From contig NZ_SCMU01000022.1 of the NCBI RefSeq assembly GCF_005503695.1, positions 1 to 50,296 on the forward strand: a DNA stretch of 50,296 nt. Direction: 5' to 3'. The position numbers were made by a program, and so were the translations under genes. Below, piece by piece: positions 25,059 through 33,426 of the stretch (position 1 is its first letter; every line of letters begins with the position of its first letter). The notes beneath the pieces were generated by a model, which was given only the letters and a program-made list of their open reading frames with translations, did not search any database and was not told where the DNA came from. The stretch is from Sphingopyxis sp. 2PD (GTDB lineage: Bacteria; Pseudomonadota; Alphaproteobacteria; Sphingomonadales; Sphingomonadaceae).

Positions 25059-26093
25059 TCAGGCAGTTGCGCCAACGGCAGGCGAAGGGGCAGTCACGCC
25101 CAGCAGCCGGTCGAGGATCGCCTCGACCCCGAAGCGATAGGGGTCGCTGGTCGGCAGGCCGAATTCGGCCGCGGTGGCGGCGCATAGCGCGCGCGCATCA
25201 TCCTCGGCCATGGCCGACGTGTTGAGCGCGATGCCGACGACGCGGACATCGGGGTTGGTCAACTGCGCAACGCGGACGTTTGCCTCCAGCGTTTCAGCGA
25301 TGCCGGGCAGCGGATAATGCGGCAGGCCGCGCATATGCGGGCGCACTGGATCGTGGCAGAGGACGAGTGCGTCGGGCTGTGCCCCGTGCAGCAGCCCCGT
25401 CGACACCCCGGCGAAGGAGGGGTGGTAAAGCGAGCCCTGCCCCTCGATCAGATCCCAGCCATCGTCGCTGCGCGCGGGCGAAATCTGTTCGATCGCCCCC
25501 GAGATGAAGTCGGCGACCACGGCGTCGAGCGGGACGCCGTCGCCCGCGATCAGGATGCCGGTCTGGCCGGTGGCGCGGAAATCGGCGGCAACGCCGCGCT
25601 TTTCGAGCGCGCTGGCGAGGCAGAGGGTCGTGTACATCTTTCCCACCGAACAATCGGTGCCGACGGTCAGCAACCGCTTGCCCGCCCGCTTCTTGCCATT
25701 GCCGATCGGGATGTCGGGTCGCGGGTCGCGCACGTCGTGCAGCTTGCGGCCGAGCCGCGCTGCCGCCGCGATCAGCCGCGGTTCGGCATTCAGCCGGTGG
25801 TGCAGCCCCGATGCAATATCGAGCCCGGCCTCCATCGCGGCCAGCGCGTCGACGACCAGGTCCTCGCCCAGCTTGCCGCCCGCATTGGCAATCCCCAGCA
25901 CCAGCGTCCGCGCTCCCGCCGCGCGCGCCGCGGCGAAATCCATGCGCGGCAGGTCGAGCGTCAGCGGACAATCATCGTGGCGATACTCGCCGACGCAGAT
26001 GTCGGGCCGGAACACCGCAAGCCCGCGCGACGTCTTGATATCGGCGGGGTCCTGCGAATGACCAAGGTAAAGAAGATAGGGTGTGTCGATCAT
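25059..26093 (-). CDS. dgcN: DgcN-type N-acyltransferase (DUF1611)
   Basis: 344 residues starting MIDTPYLLYLGHSQDPADIK. An N-terminal Rossmann-like part (ARTLVLGIANAGGKLG) is followed by a P-loop-like GTDCSVGKMYTT at 145-156 and EGQGSLYHPSFAGVSTGLL, all characteristic of DUF1611. The family member DgcN is reported to acetylate D-glutamate in a D-Glu catabolic route, with DgcA epimerising the product. The gene is first in the six-gene unit and ends 10 bp before dgcA begins. A LysR-type box sits 82 bp before its start codon. Other DUF1611 members may act on other D-amino acids, so the substrate is an inference. Confidence 0.85.
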   Translation of the reverse strand: MIDTPYLLYLGHSQDPADIKTSRGLAVFRPDICVGEYRHDDCPLTLDLPRMDFAAARAAGARTLVLGIANAGGKLGEDLVVDALAAMEAGLDIASGLHHRLNAEPRLIAAAARLGRKLHDVRDPRPDIPIGNGKKRAGKRLLTVGTDCSVGKMYTTLCLASALEKRGVAADFRATGQTGILIAGDGVPLDAVVADFISGAIEQISPARSDDGWDLIEGQGSLYHPSFAGVSTGLLHGAQPDALVLCHDPVRPHMRGLPHYPLPGIAETLEANVRVAQLTNPDVRVVGIALNTSAMAEDDARALCAATAAEFGLPTSDPYRFGVEAILDRLLGVTAPSPAVGATA

Positions 26094-26175
26094 GGCTCAG
26101 AGCAACCTGCGGGACGATGAAAGGACCAACTCTACCGCCACCCGTCGCATTGCCCCAATATCCTGCGCCTCATAT

Positions 26176-26195
26176 CCTATAGCCTGATGCTATAA
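26176..26195 (-). promoter_or_regulatory. LysR-type box before dgcN
   Basis: On the reverse strand: TTATAGCATCAGGCTATAGG. It contains a perfect 6-bp inverted repeat TATAGC-N5-GCTATA with the T-N11-A form of LysR boxes. It overlaps the last codon of the lysR gene and lies 82 bp before the dgcN start. 15 of 20 positions match the site at 27128-27147, in the same orientation relative to the downstream gene. Confidence 0.7.
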
Positions 26196-27074
26196 TCCTT
26201 CGATCACCGTGGCGAGCTCCTCCAGAAACGCCGACGCCGTTTTTGACGGCGGGCGGTTCTGCAAATAGACCGCGTTGATGTCGAAAGTGATCGCGGGCTG
26301 CAGCGGGCGGCTTGCCAGTCCGGGCGACAATTCGGCATGGGCGGTAAAATTGTCGACGATCGCCATGCCGACCCCGGCGCTGACCAGCGCGGCGGCGACA
26401 TAATAGGTGCGCGCCGACACCACTTCGTCCAGCTCGACCTCCAGACGGCTGAGTTCGCTCGACAGCATCCGCCCGATCGGGCCGCCCTGCACCGGGCTGA
26501 TGAATTTCTGCCCGCGCAGCTCGTCGAGATGCAGCCGCGGCGGCGCGGCGGGCATGTCCTCTTCGCGGTAGATGACGACCAGCTCGCCCTCGCCGATCAC
26601 CTGATGCGCGACGGGGGCCGACAGCGGCACTTCGAAACTGATCGCGATGTCGGTTTCATGTTCGTAGAGCTTGCGCACCATTTCGTCATGGTGAAGCGTC
26701 TGGAGGTCGAACATGATATCCTCATGATCGGCCAGGAATCGCGCCACCGCCGCGGGAATCGCGCCGAGCCCCAACGAGGGCAACGCCGAAATGCGCAGCA
26801 GCCCGCCGCGCCCGTGGCGCAGATTCTGGCACGCCTGACGCAGCGAGCGCACCCGGTCCTGAATGTCGGACACTTCGGCGAACAGGGTGTGCGCATCCTG
26901 CGTCGGGATCAGCCGCCCTTTCGAGCGCTCGAACAGCGTCAGCCCGATCGATCGTTCGGCGTGGCGCAGTACCTTCGTCACCGACGGCTGCGACACGTTG
27001 AGCGAGCGCGCCGCGGCGCTGACCGTGCCGTGCAGAAACACCGCGTGGAAAATCTCGATCTGGCGAAGGTTCAT
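26190..27074 (-). CDS. LysR-family regulator of the D-Glu/muropeptide cluster (dgcR-like)
   Basis: 294 residues from the ATG at 27074. The winged helix-turn-helix is at about 5-60 (IEIFHAVFLHGTVSAAARSL, NVSQPSVTKVLRHAERSIG), followed by the substrate-binding domain with LLRISALPSLGLGAIPAAVA and GVGMAIVDN. LysR proteins typically activate neighbouring genes in response to a pathway metabolite. The gene sits between dgcN and the divergent deacylase, and the two matched LysR-type boxes flank it. DgcN-DgcA clusters elsewhere carry a LysR-type regulator (DgcR), which strengthens the assignment. The inducer is unknown; D-glutamate or an N-acyl derivative is plausible. Confidence 0.9.
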   Translation of the reverse strand: MNLRQIEIFHAVFLHGTVSAAARSLNVSQPSVTKVLRHAERSIGLTLFERSKGRLIPTQDAHTLFAEVSDIQDRVRSLRQACQNLRHGRGGLLRISALPSLGLGAIPAAVARFLADHEDIMFDLQTLHHDEMVRKLYEHETDIAISFEVPLSAPVAHQVIGEGELVVIYREEDMPAAPPRLHLDELRGQKFISPVQGGPIGRMLSSELSRLEVELDEVVSARTYYVAAALVSAGVGMAIVDNFTAHAELSPGLASRPLQPAITFDINAVYLQNRPPSKTASAFLEELATVIEGL

Positions 27075-27127
27075 GTCGTGACGGTCCCAAGCTGCGTGCG
27101 CGGGCCGCTCCAGCCCAATTTGACGCC

Positions 27128-27147
27128 TTATGCCATTGGGTTATAGG
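27128..27147 (+). promoter_or_regulatory. LysR-type box before the deacylase gene
   Basis: TTATGCCATTGGGTTATAGG, 120 bp before the deacylase ATG and 53 bp before the lysR start on the other strand. It matches the dgcN-side box at 15 of 20 positions, including both ends (TTAT and TATAGG), and is oriented towards the deacylase. Probably shared by the divergent lysR and deacylase promoters. Confidence 0.65.
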
Positions 27148-27267
27148 CGCCGCAACACCCTCCTCTGGACGCCGGGCCTGCGTTCGGGACATCTTCCGAG
27201 CCGGAATAGTCCCCCGGTGGCCCGCGCTCACCTTTATCAACCGTCGTTCGCACAAAGGACCACGCCG

Positions 27268-28905
27268 ATGCCGTCAACTGCCTCATTCCCGGTGCGCCGC
27301 GCCATCGGCGCACTGGTGGCAGGCGCGGCGCTGGTCGCCGTGACCGGCGCCACGGCGCGCACCGACAAGGCGGTCGACGTCATCATCCGCGGCGGCACCA
27401 TCTATGACGGCAGTCCCGACAAGCCCGTCGTCGGCGATGTCGCGATCCGCGGCGACCGGATCGTCGCAGTCGGCCGCATCGGCAACATCACGGCGCGGCG
27501 GGTGATCGATGCGAAGGGGATGATCGTCGCGCCCGGCTTCATCGATCCGCATACGCATGCCGACAGCTTCCTCCGTTCGTCCGACCCCAAGCTACGCGTC
27601 AATGCCGCGTGGCTGCATCAGGGGGTGACCACCGTGATGATCGGCGTCGACGGCAATGGCACGCCCGACGTCGCTGCGGACAGCGGCAAACTCGCGGCGT
27701 CGGGAATCGGCACCAATATCGTCCCCTTCGTCGGCTTTGGCCCGGTGCGCCAGCGCGTGCTGGGGCAGAACGCACGCGCGCCGAGCGCCACGGAGCTGGA
27801 CGCGATGAAGGCGCTGGTCGCGAACGGAATGTGCGAGGGCGCGGTCGGGCTGTCGGCCGGGCTCTTCTATGCCCCGCAAAGCTTTGCCACGACCGACGAA
27901 GTCGTCGCGGTGGCGCGCGAGGCAGCGATCCGCGGCGGGCTGTACGACACCCACCAACGCGACGAATCGAGCTATAGCATCGGCCTGATCGGGTCGGTGG
28001 AGGAAGCGATCGCGATCGGGCGGCGCGCCGGGATGCCGGTGCATTTCGCACATCTGAAAGCGCTGGGGGTCGATGTTCATGGTCAGGCGGGGGCGGTGAT
28101 CGCCGCGATCGAAGCGGCGCGCAAAGCGGGCGTCGAAGTGACCGCCGACCAATATCCGTGGCTGGCGTCGGGATCCAACCTCGATGCGTCGCTGCTGCCG
28201 CGCTGGGCGGTCGATGGCGGCGGTGCGGCGCTGCTCAAGCGCCTCGACGATCCCGCCACGTTGGCGCGACTCCGGGACGAAATGCAGGAAAATCTGCGGC
28301 GGCGCGGCGGGCCGGGGGCGTTGCTGTTGATCGCCGAGGGCTTTCCCTGGACCGGCAAGACGGTGGCGGCGGTCGCGGACGAATGGAAGATGGACAGCCG
28401 CGACGCGGCGCTGCGCATCATTCGCCAGAGCATCGAGGCGAAGATTGGCGGCCAGAAGGGCGGCGGTACCGCGGTCGCGTCGTTCAACATGGCGCAGGCC
28501 GACGTCGACCTGCTGATGCAGCAGCCTTGGATGGTGACATCGTCCGACGGGTCGGACGGCCACCCGCGCATGTTCGCGACCTTTCCCGAAAAATACGCGC
28601 GCTATGTCCGCGAACGCCGGGTCATCGACGTGGCGACCTTCATCCGTCAATCGACCGGCCGCACCGCCGACATCTACAAGCTCGACCGGCGCGGCTATCT
28701 GCGTCCCGGCTTTTTCGCCGACATCGTCGTGCTGGATCCTGCGGGATATGCGCCGCGCGCCGATTATGTCCGCCCGCGCGAATTGAGCGTCGGCGTGCAA
28801 AGCCTGTTCGTCAACGGTGCGCTGGCGCTCGACGACGGCCGCACCACCGGCGTTGCCGCGGGCCGCGCGCTGCTCCGGCCCCGCCCGCCGGGCTGCCCCG
28901 GCTAG
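27268..28905 (+). CDS. Exported N-acyl-D-amino-acid deacylase (amidohydrolase)
   Basis: 545 residues from the ATG at 27268, which follows AAAGGAC by about 7 nt. A signal peptide (1-30, ending GATARTDK) suggests periplasmic location. The amidohydrolase core shows VIIRGGTIYDGSPDKPVVGD, the metal site PGFIDPHTHAD (His95, His97), later YDTHQRDES and HFAHLKALG with further metal ligands, and MVTSSDGSDGHP with the catalytic aspartate. D-aminoacylases release D-amino acids from N-acyl-D-amino acids. The gene is divergent from lysR and has its own LysR-type box, linking it to the dgcN operon. It would supply D-Glu or other D-amino acids for import; the exact acyl substrate is unknown. Confidence 0.88.
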   Translation: MPSTASFPVRRAIGALVAGAALVAVTGATARTDKAVDVIIRGGTIYDGSPDKPVVGDVAIRGDRIVAVGRIGNITARRVIDAKGMIVAPGFIDPHTHADSFLRSSDPKLRVNAAWLHQGVTTVMIGVDGNGTPDVAADSGKLAASGIGTNIVPFVGFGPVRQRVLGQNARAPSATELDAMKALVANGMCEGAVGLSAGLFYAPQSFATTDEVVAVAREAAIRGGLYDTHQRDESSYSIGLIGSVEEAIAIGRRAGMPVHFAHLKALGVDVHGQAGAVIAAIEAARKAGVEVTADQYPWLASGSNLDASLLPRWAVDGGGAALLKRLDDPATLARLRDEMQENLRRRGGPGALLLIAEGFPWTGKTVAAVADEWKMDSRDAALRIIRQSIEAKIGGQKGGGTAVASFNMAQADVDLLMQQPWMVTSSDGSDGHPRMFATFPEKYARYVRERRVIDVATFIRQSTGRTADIYKLDRRGYLRPGFFADIVVLDPAGYAPRADYVRPRELSVGVQSLFVNGALALDDGRTTGVAAGRALLRPRPPGCPG

Positions 28906-28981
28906 TTGAAGCGGAAATCCGTCGCGCGCAGCTCCCGGCGCGAAGGCGACGTGCGCTAGCGTCTGTCCTGTTCAAACTAAT

Positions 28982-29083
28982 CCGTAGCCCTGAGCCTGTC
29001 GAAGCCTGTCCTGAGCGCCTGCAAGGCAGTCGAAGGGGGCGTCTCTCGCCGATAAGCGCCCTTCGACAGGCTCAGGGCTACGG
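28982..29083. repeat. 23-bp inverted repeat (REP-like) between convergent genes
   Basis: CCGTAGCCCTGAGCCTGTCGAAG (28982-29004; quoted in two parts: CCGTAGCCCTGAG and CCTGTCGAAG) is repeated exactly in inverse at 29061-29083, with 56 nt between. The loop holds partial copies of the same motif (CCTGTCCTGAGC, GCAGTCGAAGG). The core GAGCCTGTCGAAG is familiar as a common intergenic palindrome in sphingomonads and caulobacters. It separates the deacylase from the convergent efflux operon and could terminate both. Confidence 0.85.
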
Positions 29084-29113
29084 TGACTTGCTTCAGCCTG
29101 AGCTGGACAGACT

Positions 29114-30508
29114 CTAGCCGCCCAGCGCCAGCCACAACAGCAGGCGCGCGCGCCGCGCCGCGCCCACCGCGACCGCGGCGCGTTCCGCCGCGCCGTCGGC
29201 TTGCCGCCGCGTTTCCAGCACCGCCGACAAGTCGGCCAGCCCGGCACGAAAGCGGCTTGCGGTCAGGGCGTCGCTGCGCGCCAATAGCGCCGCCTCCTGC
29301 GCCGCCGCCGCCGCACGCGCGTCGGCGGCGGCAATCAATCGATAAGCCGACTCGGCATCGCCCAGCGCGGTGAACACCGTCGCACGATATTGCTGAAAGG
29401 CGAGCTTCTTGTCCGCCGCCGCACCATCGATCTCCGCCGAAATCCGGCCAAAATCAAGGAGCGGCCCCGCGATTGCAGCGGCGAGCGACCCGATGATCGA
29501 ATCATCGTCGAACAACTGGCCCGGGCTGAATGCCAACAGGCCCAGCGTGCCCGACAGCGTCAGGCGCGGAAACCGCCGCGCGGCGGTCGCCGCCAGATCG
29601 GCGTCGGCCGCGGCCAGCCGCGCGGCTGCGGCCACGATATCGGGACGGCGGACGAGCAGGTCGGACGGCAGCGCGGCGGGCGCCGATGGCAACGCCTGCT
29701 CACCATGCGGCGCATCCAGCTGCGCCTCGACCCATGCGGCATCGCGCCCGGTTAGCGTTACCAGGCGTCCAATGATCGGGCCACGTTCGGTATCGAGCCC
29801 CGCGAGACGGCTCCGCGATGCGCTTGCCACGCTTTCGGCGCGCACGCGGTCGGCGCCCGGCGCAAGGCCGGCGGTCGATCGTGCGGTGGCCAGCGCAATC
29901 AGACGCTCGGCCGACGCCAGGTCGCGCTGAAGCGATGCCGCACGCGCGTCAAGGCTGCGCCAATCGACCACCAGCGACGCGATATCGGCGATCAGCGCGA
30001 TCCGGACGGCATCGGCGTCGGCGGTCGCCGCATCGAGCCGCAACGATGTGGCGCGCTGTTCGGACCGCAAGCGACCGAAGATGTCCGGATCCCAGCGCGC
30101 GCTGAGCGAAGCGCCGTAAGCCGTCTGATCGGGATCGATCGAAATGCCGGGCGGCAGGCTGGCGCCGAAGCTCCCGGGATTGCTGCGGCTCGTCTCGATC
30201 GACGCCGACGCGTCCAATTGCGGCGCGCGTTCGGCGCGGGCGCGGCGCGCGGCGGCGCGGGCGCGTTCGATCCGCGCCGCCGCCTCACCGAGCGAGGGTG
30301 CTTCGGCGATCGCCGCGGCCTGTAGCGCCAAAAAAGCAGGATCGTCACTCGGCAACAAAGCCGCCAAAGACCCGGCACGAGCAGCATCGGGCGCGCCGGA
30401 AAAGGTCGCAGGAAGCGGCGGCGTCGGCGTCTCCACCGTCGGCGGTGGCCCGGCGGCGCACCCTGCCAGCAGCGCCGCGGCGAAGAACAGGGGCGCGCTG
30501 CGCGTCAC
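29114..30508 (-). CDS. Outer-membrane efflux lipoprotein (TolC/NodT type)
   Basis: 464 residues. It starts with GTG at 30508, overlapping the stop of the adaptor gene by 4 bp. The lipobox is LLAGC, so Cys16 or so is lipidated. The outer-membrane factor family pattern is present: ARWDPDIFGRLRSEQRAT in the first repeat, VRRPDIVAAAARLAAADADL and TLSGTLGLLAFSPGQLF in the second, long heptad helices in each. It would form the exit channel for the ABC exporter encoded upstream. NodT-type proteins usually work with RND pumps; here the partner is an ABC-type DevBCA/MacAB-like system. It is the last gene of a four-gene leftward operon. Confidence 0.9.
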   Translation of the reverse strand: MTRSAPLFFAAALLAGCAAGPPPTVETPTPPLPATFSGAPDAARAGSLAALLPSDDPAFLALQAAAIAEAPSLGEAAARIERARAAARRARAERAPQLDASASIETSRSNPGSFGASLPPGISIDPDQTAYGASLSARWDPDIFGRLRSEQRATSLRLDAATADADAVRIALIADIASLVVDWRSLDARAASLQRDLASAERLIALATARSTAGLAPGADRVRAESVASASRSRLAGLDTERGPIIGRLVTLTGRDAAWVEAQLDAPHGEQALPSAPAALPSDLLVRRPDIVAAAARLAAADADLAATAARRFPRLTLSGTLGLLAFSPGQLFDDDSIIGSLAAAIAGPLLDFGRISAEIDGAAADKKLAFQQYRATVFTALGDAESAYRLIAAADARAAAAAQEAALLARSDALTASRFRAGLADLSAVLETRRQADGAAERAAVAVGAARRARLLLWLALGG

Positions 30509-31503
30509 TTCCTGGCTCCGGAGGGGGCTTTCGCCGGGATGAAAGCATCGACCTGCTGCCCGACGCGGAAGAGGTCGCTGCCCGCCGGAAGCGCATAGAT
30601 GATCTGCATCACGCGCACATCGACGCGCTCGGCGGCGCTGTTGGTCAGCGAGCGTTTCGGCACCACCAGCGGTTCGGCGCGAACGAAGCGCGCGGCGACC
30701 TGGCGCTCGGCGGCGCCGCGCGGCGACACGATGGCATTGGCTCCCAACGCGACATCGGCCGCCTGATCCTCGTCGATATCGATGCGGACGTGCAGCGGGC
30801 GCGTTTCGCCCATGCGGATATAGGGTTCGGCATTGCCGCCCTGCGGCCCGCCTGCCTGCACATATTCGCCCGGGCGGATATTCACCGCCAGGATCTCGCC
30901 GGCGATCGGCGCGCGCACCGCCAGCCGGGCTAGTTCGGTACGCGAGCTGCCGGCCGCCGCGCTCGCCGCGGCGAGGCGCGCCCGCGCCAGCGCGAGCCTG
31001 CTCGTTGCTGCCGCGGCTTCGCCTTCGGCCCGCACCACTTCGGTCCGGCTGACCGCTTCGGCATCGTCAACCTGGCGATACAGTGCGAGCTGGCGCTGCG
31101 CGGTGATGCGCGCCGCATCAGCCTCCCCGATCGCCGCGCGCGCTTCGCCGATCGCGGCCTCCGCTTCCGCCAAACGTGCGCGCACGGCGCGATCGTCGAC
31201 GGTGAACAGCAAGTCACCCTTGGCGACATAGGCGCCCGGTTGCACATTCAACTGCATCACCAGACCCGACAAGGCCGTGCCGACATCGACGATCTCGCTC
31301 GACGGCTCGACAACCCCCGCCCCCGCCACGCGCGCGCTGTTAGCGAGCGCCCCGGTCGCCCGCGGCGGCGTCTGCTGCGGCGGTTCGAGCTGCCGGTCGG
31401 GGAGCCCGCTCGCGATAAAGATCACCGCGATCACCAGCCCCAGCAAGGCGATCGCCGGCAGGATCTGGCGGGCGAAGTTCAGATTGGCAAAGCGTCGGGT
31501 CAT
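30505..31503 (-). CDS. HlyD-family periplasmic adaptor of an ABC exporter
   Basis: 332 residues from the ATG at 31503, 4 bp after the ATPase stop. A membrane segment (about 15-33, ILPAIALLGLVIAVIFIA) anchors it. The N-terminal lipoyl half-motif is GLVMQLNVQPGAYVAKGDLL, a coiled-coil hairpin rich in Ala/Glu/Arg follows (about 105-180), and the second lipoyl half is VRAPIAGEILAVNIRPGEYV. Such adaptors join the inner-membrane ABC permease to the outer-membrane factor. The architecture matches DevB/MacA adaptors. It is overlapped by the outer-membrane factor gene (stop and GTG share bases). Confidence 0.9.
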   Translation of the reverse strand: MTRRFANLNFARQILPAIALLGLVIAVIFIASGLPDRQLEPPQQTPPRATGALANSARVAGAGVVEPSSEIVDVGTALSGLVMQLNVQPGAYVAKGDLLFTVDDRAVRARLAEAEAAIGEARAAIGEADAARITAQRQLALYRQVDDAEAVSRTEVVRAEGEAAAATSRLALARARLAAASAAAGSSRTELARLAVRAPIAGEILAVNIRPGEYVQAGGPQGGNAEPYIRMGETRPLHVRIDIDEDQAADVALGANAIVSPRGAAERQVAARFVRAEPLVVPKRSLTNSAAERVDVRVMQIIYALPAGSDLFRVGQQVDAFIPAKAPSGARK

Positions 31504-31507
31504 GGCG

Positions 31508-32236
31508 TCAATGGTCCTTCGGCATGTCGCGGCCGTCATGGGTGATCCGCCCATCCTCGAGCACGAGGATGCGATCGGCGAGGTCGAAAATGCGGTTGTC
31601 GTGGGTGACGATGATCACCGACCGATCGTCGGCGAGCGCAACCTCGCGCAGCAGGTCCATCACGCGCCGCCCGGACCGCGCGTCGAGCGCCGCGGTCGGT
31701 TCGTCACAGACGATCAGGCGCGGCTGGTGGACCAATGCGCGCGCGATCGCGACGCGTTGCTGCTGGCCGCCTGACAATTGGTTGGGAAGCTTGTTAGCCT
31801 GATCGGCGATGTTGAGCGCGGCGAGCAGTTCGATCGCCCGCTCGCGGGCCTCAAGCCGGTCCATTCCCTGCGCGATCAGCGGCACGGCGGCATTCGACGC
31901 CGCGTCGATCGCCGGGATCAGATTATATTGCTGAAAAATGAAACCGACGTTGCGCAGCCGGAAATCGACCAGATCGCTGTCGCTGAGGCGATAGATGTCG
32001 GTACCGAACAGTCGCACTTCGCCCTCGGTCGGCCACAGGATGCCGCACATGATCGAAATCAGCGTCGTCTTGCCCGATCCCGACTCCCCGACCAGATAGG
32101 TGAGCTCGCCGGCGCGCACGTCGAGGTCGATGCCGTGCAGCACCCGGATCGTCTGCTGCCCCGCGGTGAAGTCGCGCGCGACACCGCGCGTCGAAATCGC
32201 GGCGATCGCCGTCGCTGTGTCGGCGGCGGCGCTCAC
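31508..32236 (-). CDS. ABC exporter ATPase (DevA/LolD/MacB type)
   Basis: 242 residues. Walker A GESGSGKT is at 50-57, signature LSGGQQQRVAIARAL at about 150-165 and Walker B LIVCDEPTAALD just after, with the H-loop in VIIVTHDNRIFDL. The close sequence fit to the LolD/MacB/DevA branch indicates a partner to an FtsX-type permease, which is encoded immediately upstream with a 4-bp overlap. It is expected to hydrolyse ATP to drive a mechanotransmission-type exporter rather than transport within the membrane plane. Substrate unknown; candidates for such systems are glycolipids, macrolides or peptides. Confidence 0.92.
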   Translation of the reverse strand: MSAAADTATAIAAISTRGVARDFTAGQQTIRVLHGIDLDVRAGELTYLVGESGSGKTTLISIMCGILWPTEGEVRLFGTDIYRLSDSDLVDFRLRNVGFIFQQYNLIPAIDAASNAAVPLIAQGMDRLEARERAIELLAALNIADQANKLPNQLSGGQQQRVAIARALVHQPRLIVCDEPTAALDARSGRRVMDLLREVALADDRSVIIVTHDNRIFDLADRILVLEDGRITHDGRDMPKDH

Positions 32237-33369
32237 CGGAACACCGCCGCGGGTTCGGTCTTGAGCACCCGGCGCAGCGCAATCCAGCCGGTCAGCGCCA
32301 GGATCAAGGCGACCGCGACCAGGCTGATGAGCGGCACTTGCCAGGGGATATAGAAACCCTTGAAGGTCGGATTGCTCGAAAAGCCCCAGATAAAGCCGAC
32401 GGTACCAAGAACGCCAAGGCCATAGCCGATCAGGCCGACCATCGCCGCCTGCGCCGCGACCATGCGGCGGATCTTCGCGTTGTTCACCCCGATCGCCTTC
32501 AGCGCCCCGAATTGCTTGATATTGTCGCGGATGAACAGGCTGAAGGTCAGGCCGACGATCGCCACCCCGACGACAAAGCCGAGCAGCACCGTAATCCCGA
32601 AATTCAGCGGAATGCCGGTGTTTTCGATGATGAAATCCACCCCGTCGCGCGCGAATTCGTCGCGGGTGCGGGCGCGCAGCCCCGTATCTTGGGTAATCCG
32701 CGCCGCGAGCGCCTTCGCATCCACCCCGGGCGCGGCGCCGACCAGCACAAAGCTCAATCGGTTGCGGGTACCGGGCACGAAATTGAGGGCGCGGCTATAC
32801 CGGGTGTAGAGCGTGACCTGGCTGGTAAAGCTGGGGATCGCATCGGCGACCCCCATGATCACCGCGCGCTGGTCGTTGAGTTCCAGCCGCTCGCCGACGG
32901 GATCATATCCTTCCGGGAAAAAGCGCGTCGTCCCGACATCGTCGATGACGACCGCATCGGGCCGCTCGAGCACATCGGCGGCCCCCGACGCCATCCGGCG
33001 AGGCAAGCCGATCAGCGTCGCGTCGTCGACCCCGATGACCGACACGCCTTCAAGATCGCCTTCCTTTGTCCGCACCGACGCCGCGGCGCGCAGGTGCGGC
33101 ACCGCCCATTCGACCCCCGCCACCGACCGCACCCGATCGAGCGCTGTCGACGGCATCGGCAGATTGACGTCGGTCGTGCGGCTGACCGGGTCCATCACCC
33201 AGACATCGGCCGACGGGACGTTGTAAACGCCGCTAGCGCCGCGCTCGATCAGATTGACAAAAATGGTCAGCTGCTGGGTGATCAGCAGGGTGGAAAATGC
33301 GATGCCGAACAGCAGACCATAAAATTTGGTCGCGTCGCCGGTCAGCATTCGGATTGCGATCCAGACCAT
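32233..33369 (-). CDS. ABC exporter permease (FtsX/DevC type)
   Basis: 378 residues. There is one membrane segment near the N-terminus (FYGLLFGIAFSTLLITQQLT), a large periplasmic domain (about 45-255) and three C-terminal segments (ITVLLGFVVGVAIVGLTFSL; VGLIGYGLGVLGTVGFIWG; VPLISLVAVALILALTGWI). This topology defines FtsX/MacB/DevC permeases. The single-domain form without a fused ATPase, followed by separate ATPase and adaptor genes, fits DevC. It is the first gene of the export operon and divergent from a TetR gene with direct repeats between, so TetR repression is likely. Substrate not evident. Confidence 0.88.
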   Translation of the reverse strand: MVWIAIRMLTGDATKFYGLLFGIAFSTLLITQQLTIFVNLIERGASGVYNVPSADVWVMDPVSRTTDVNLPMPSTALDRVRSVAGVEWAVPHLRAAASVRTKEGDLEGVSVIGVDDATLIGLPRRMASGAADVLERPDAVVIDDVGTTRFFPEGYDPVGERLELNDQRAVIMGVADAIPSFTSQVTLYTRYSRALNFVPGTRNRLSFVLVGAAPGVDAKALAARITQDTGLRARTRDEFARDGVDFIIENTGIPLNFGITVLLGFVVGVAIVGLTFSLFIRDNIKQFGALKAIGVNNAKIRRMVAAQAAMVGLIGYGLGVLGTVGFIWGFSSNPTFKGFYIPWQVPLISLVAVALILALTGWIALRRVLKTEPAAVFR

Positions 33370-33426
33370 CGGGGGAGAGCCCTTTTTTCCTCACCGCTTG
33401 CAACCGTTTCGCTTTGTGAACATTAT

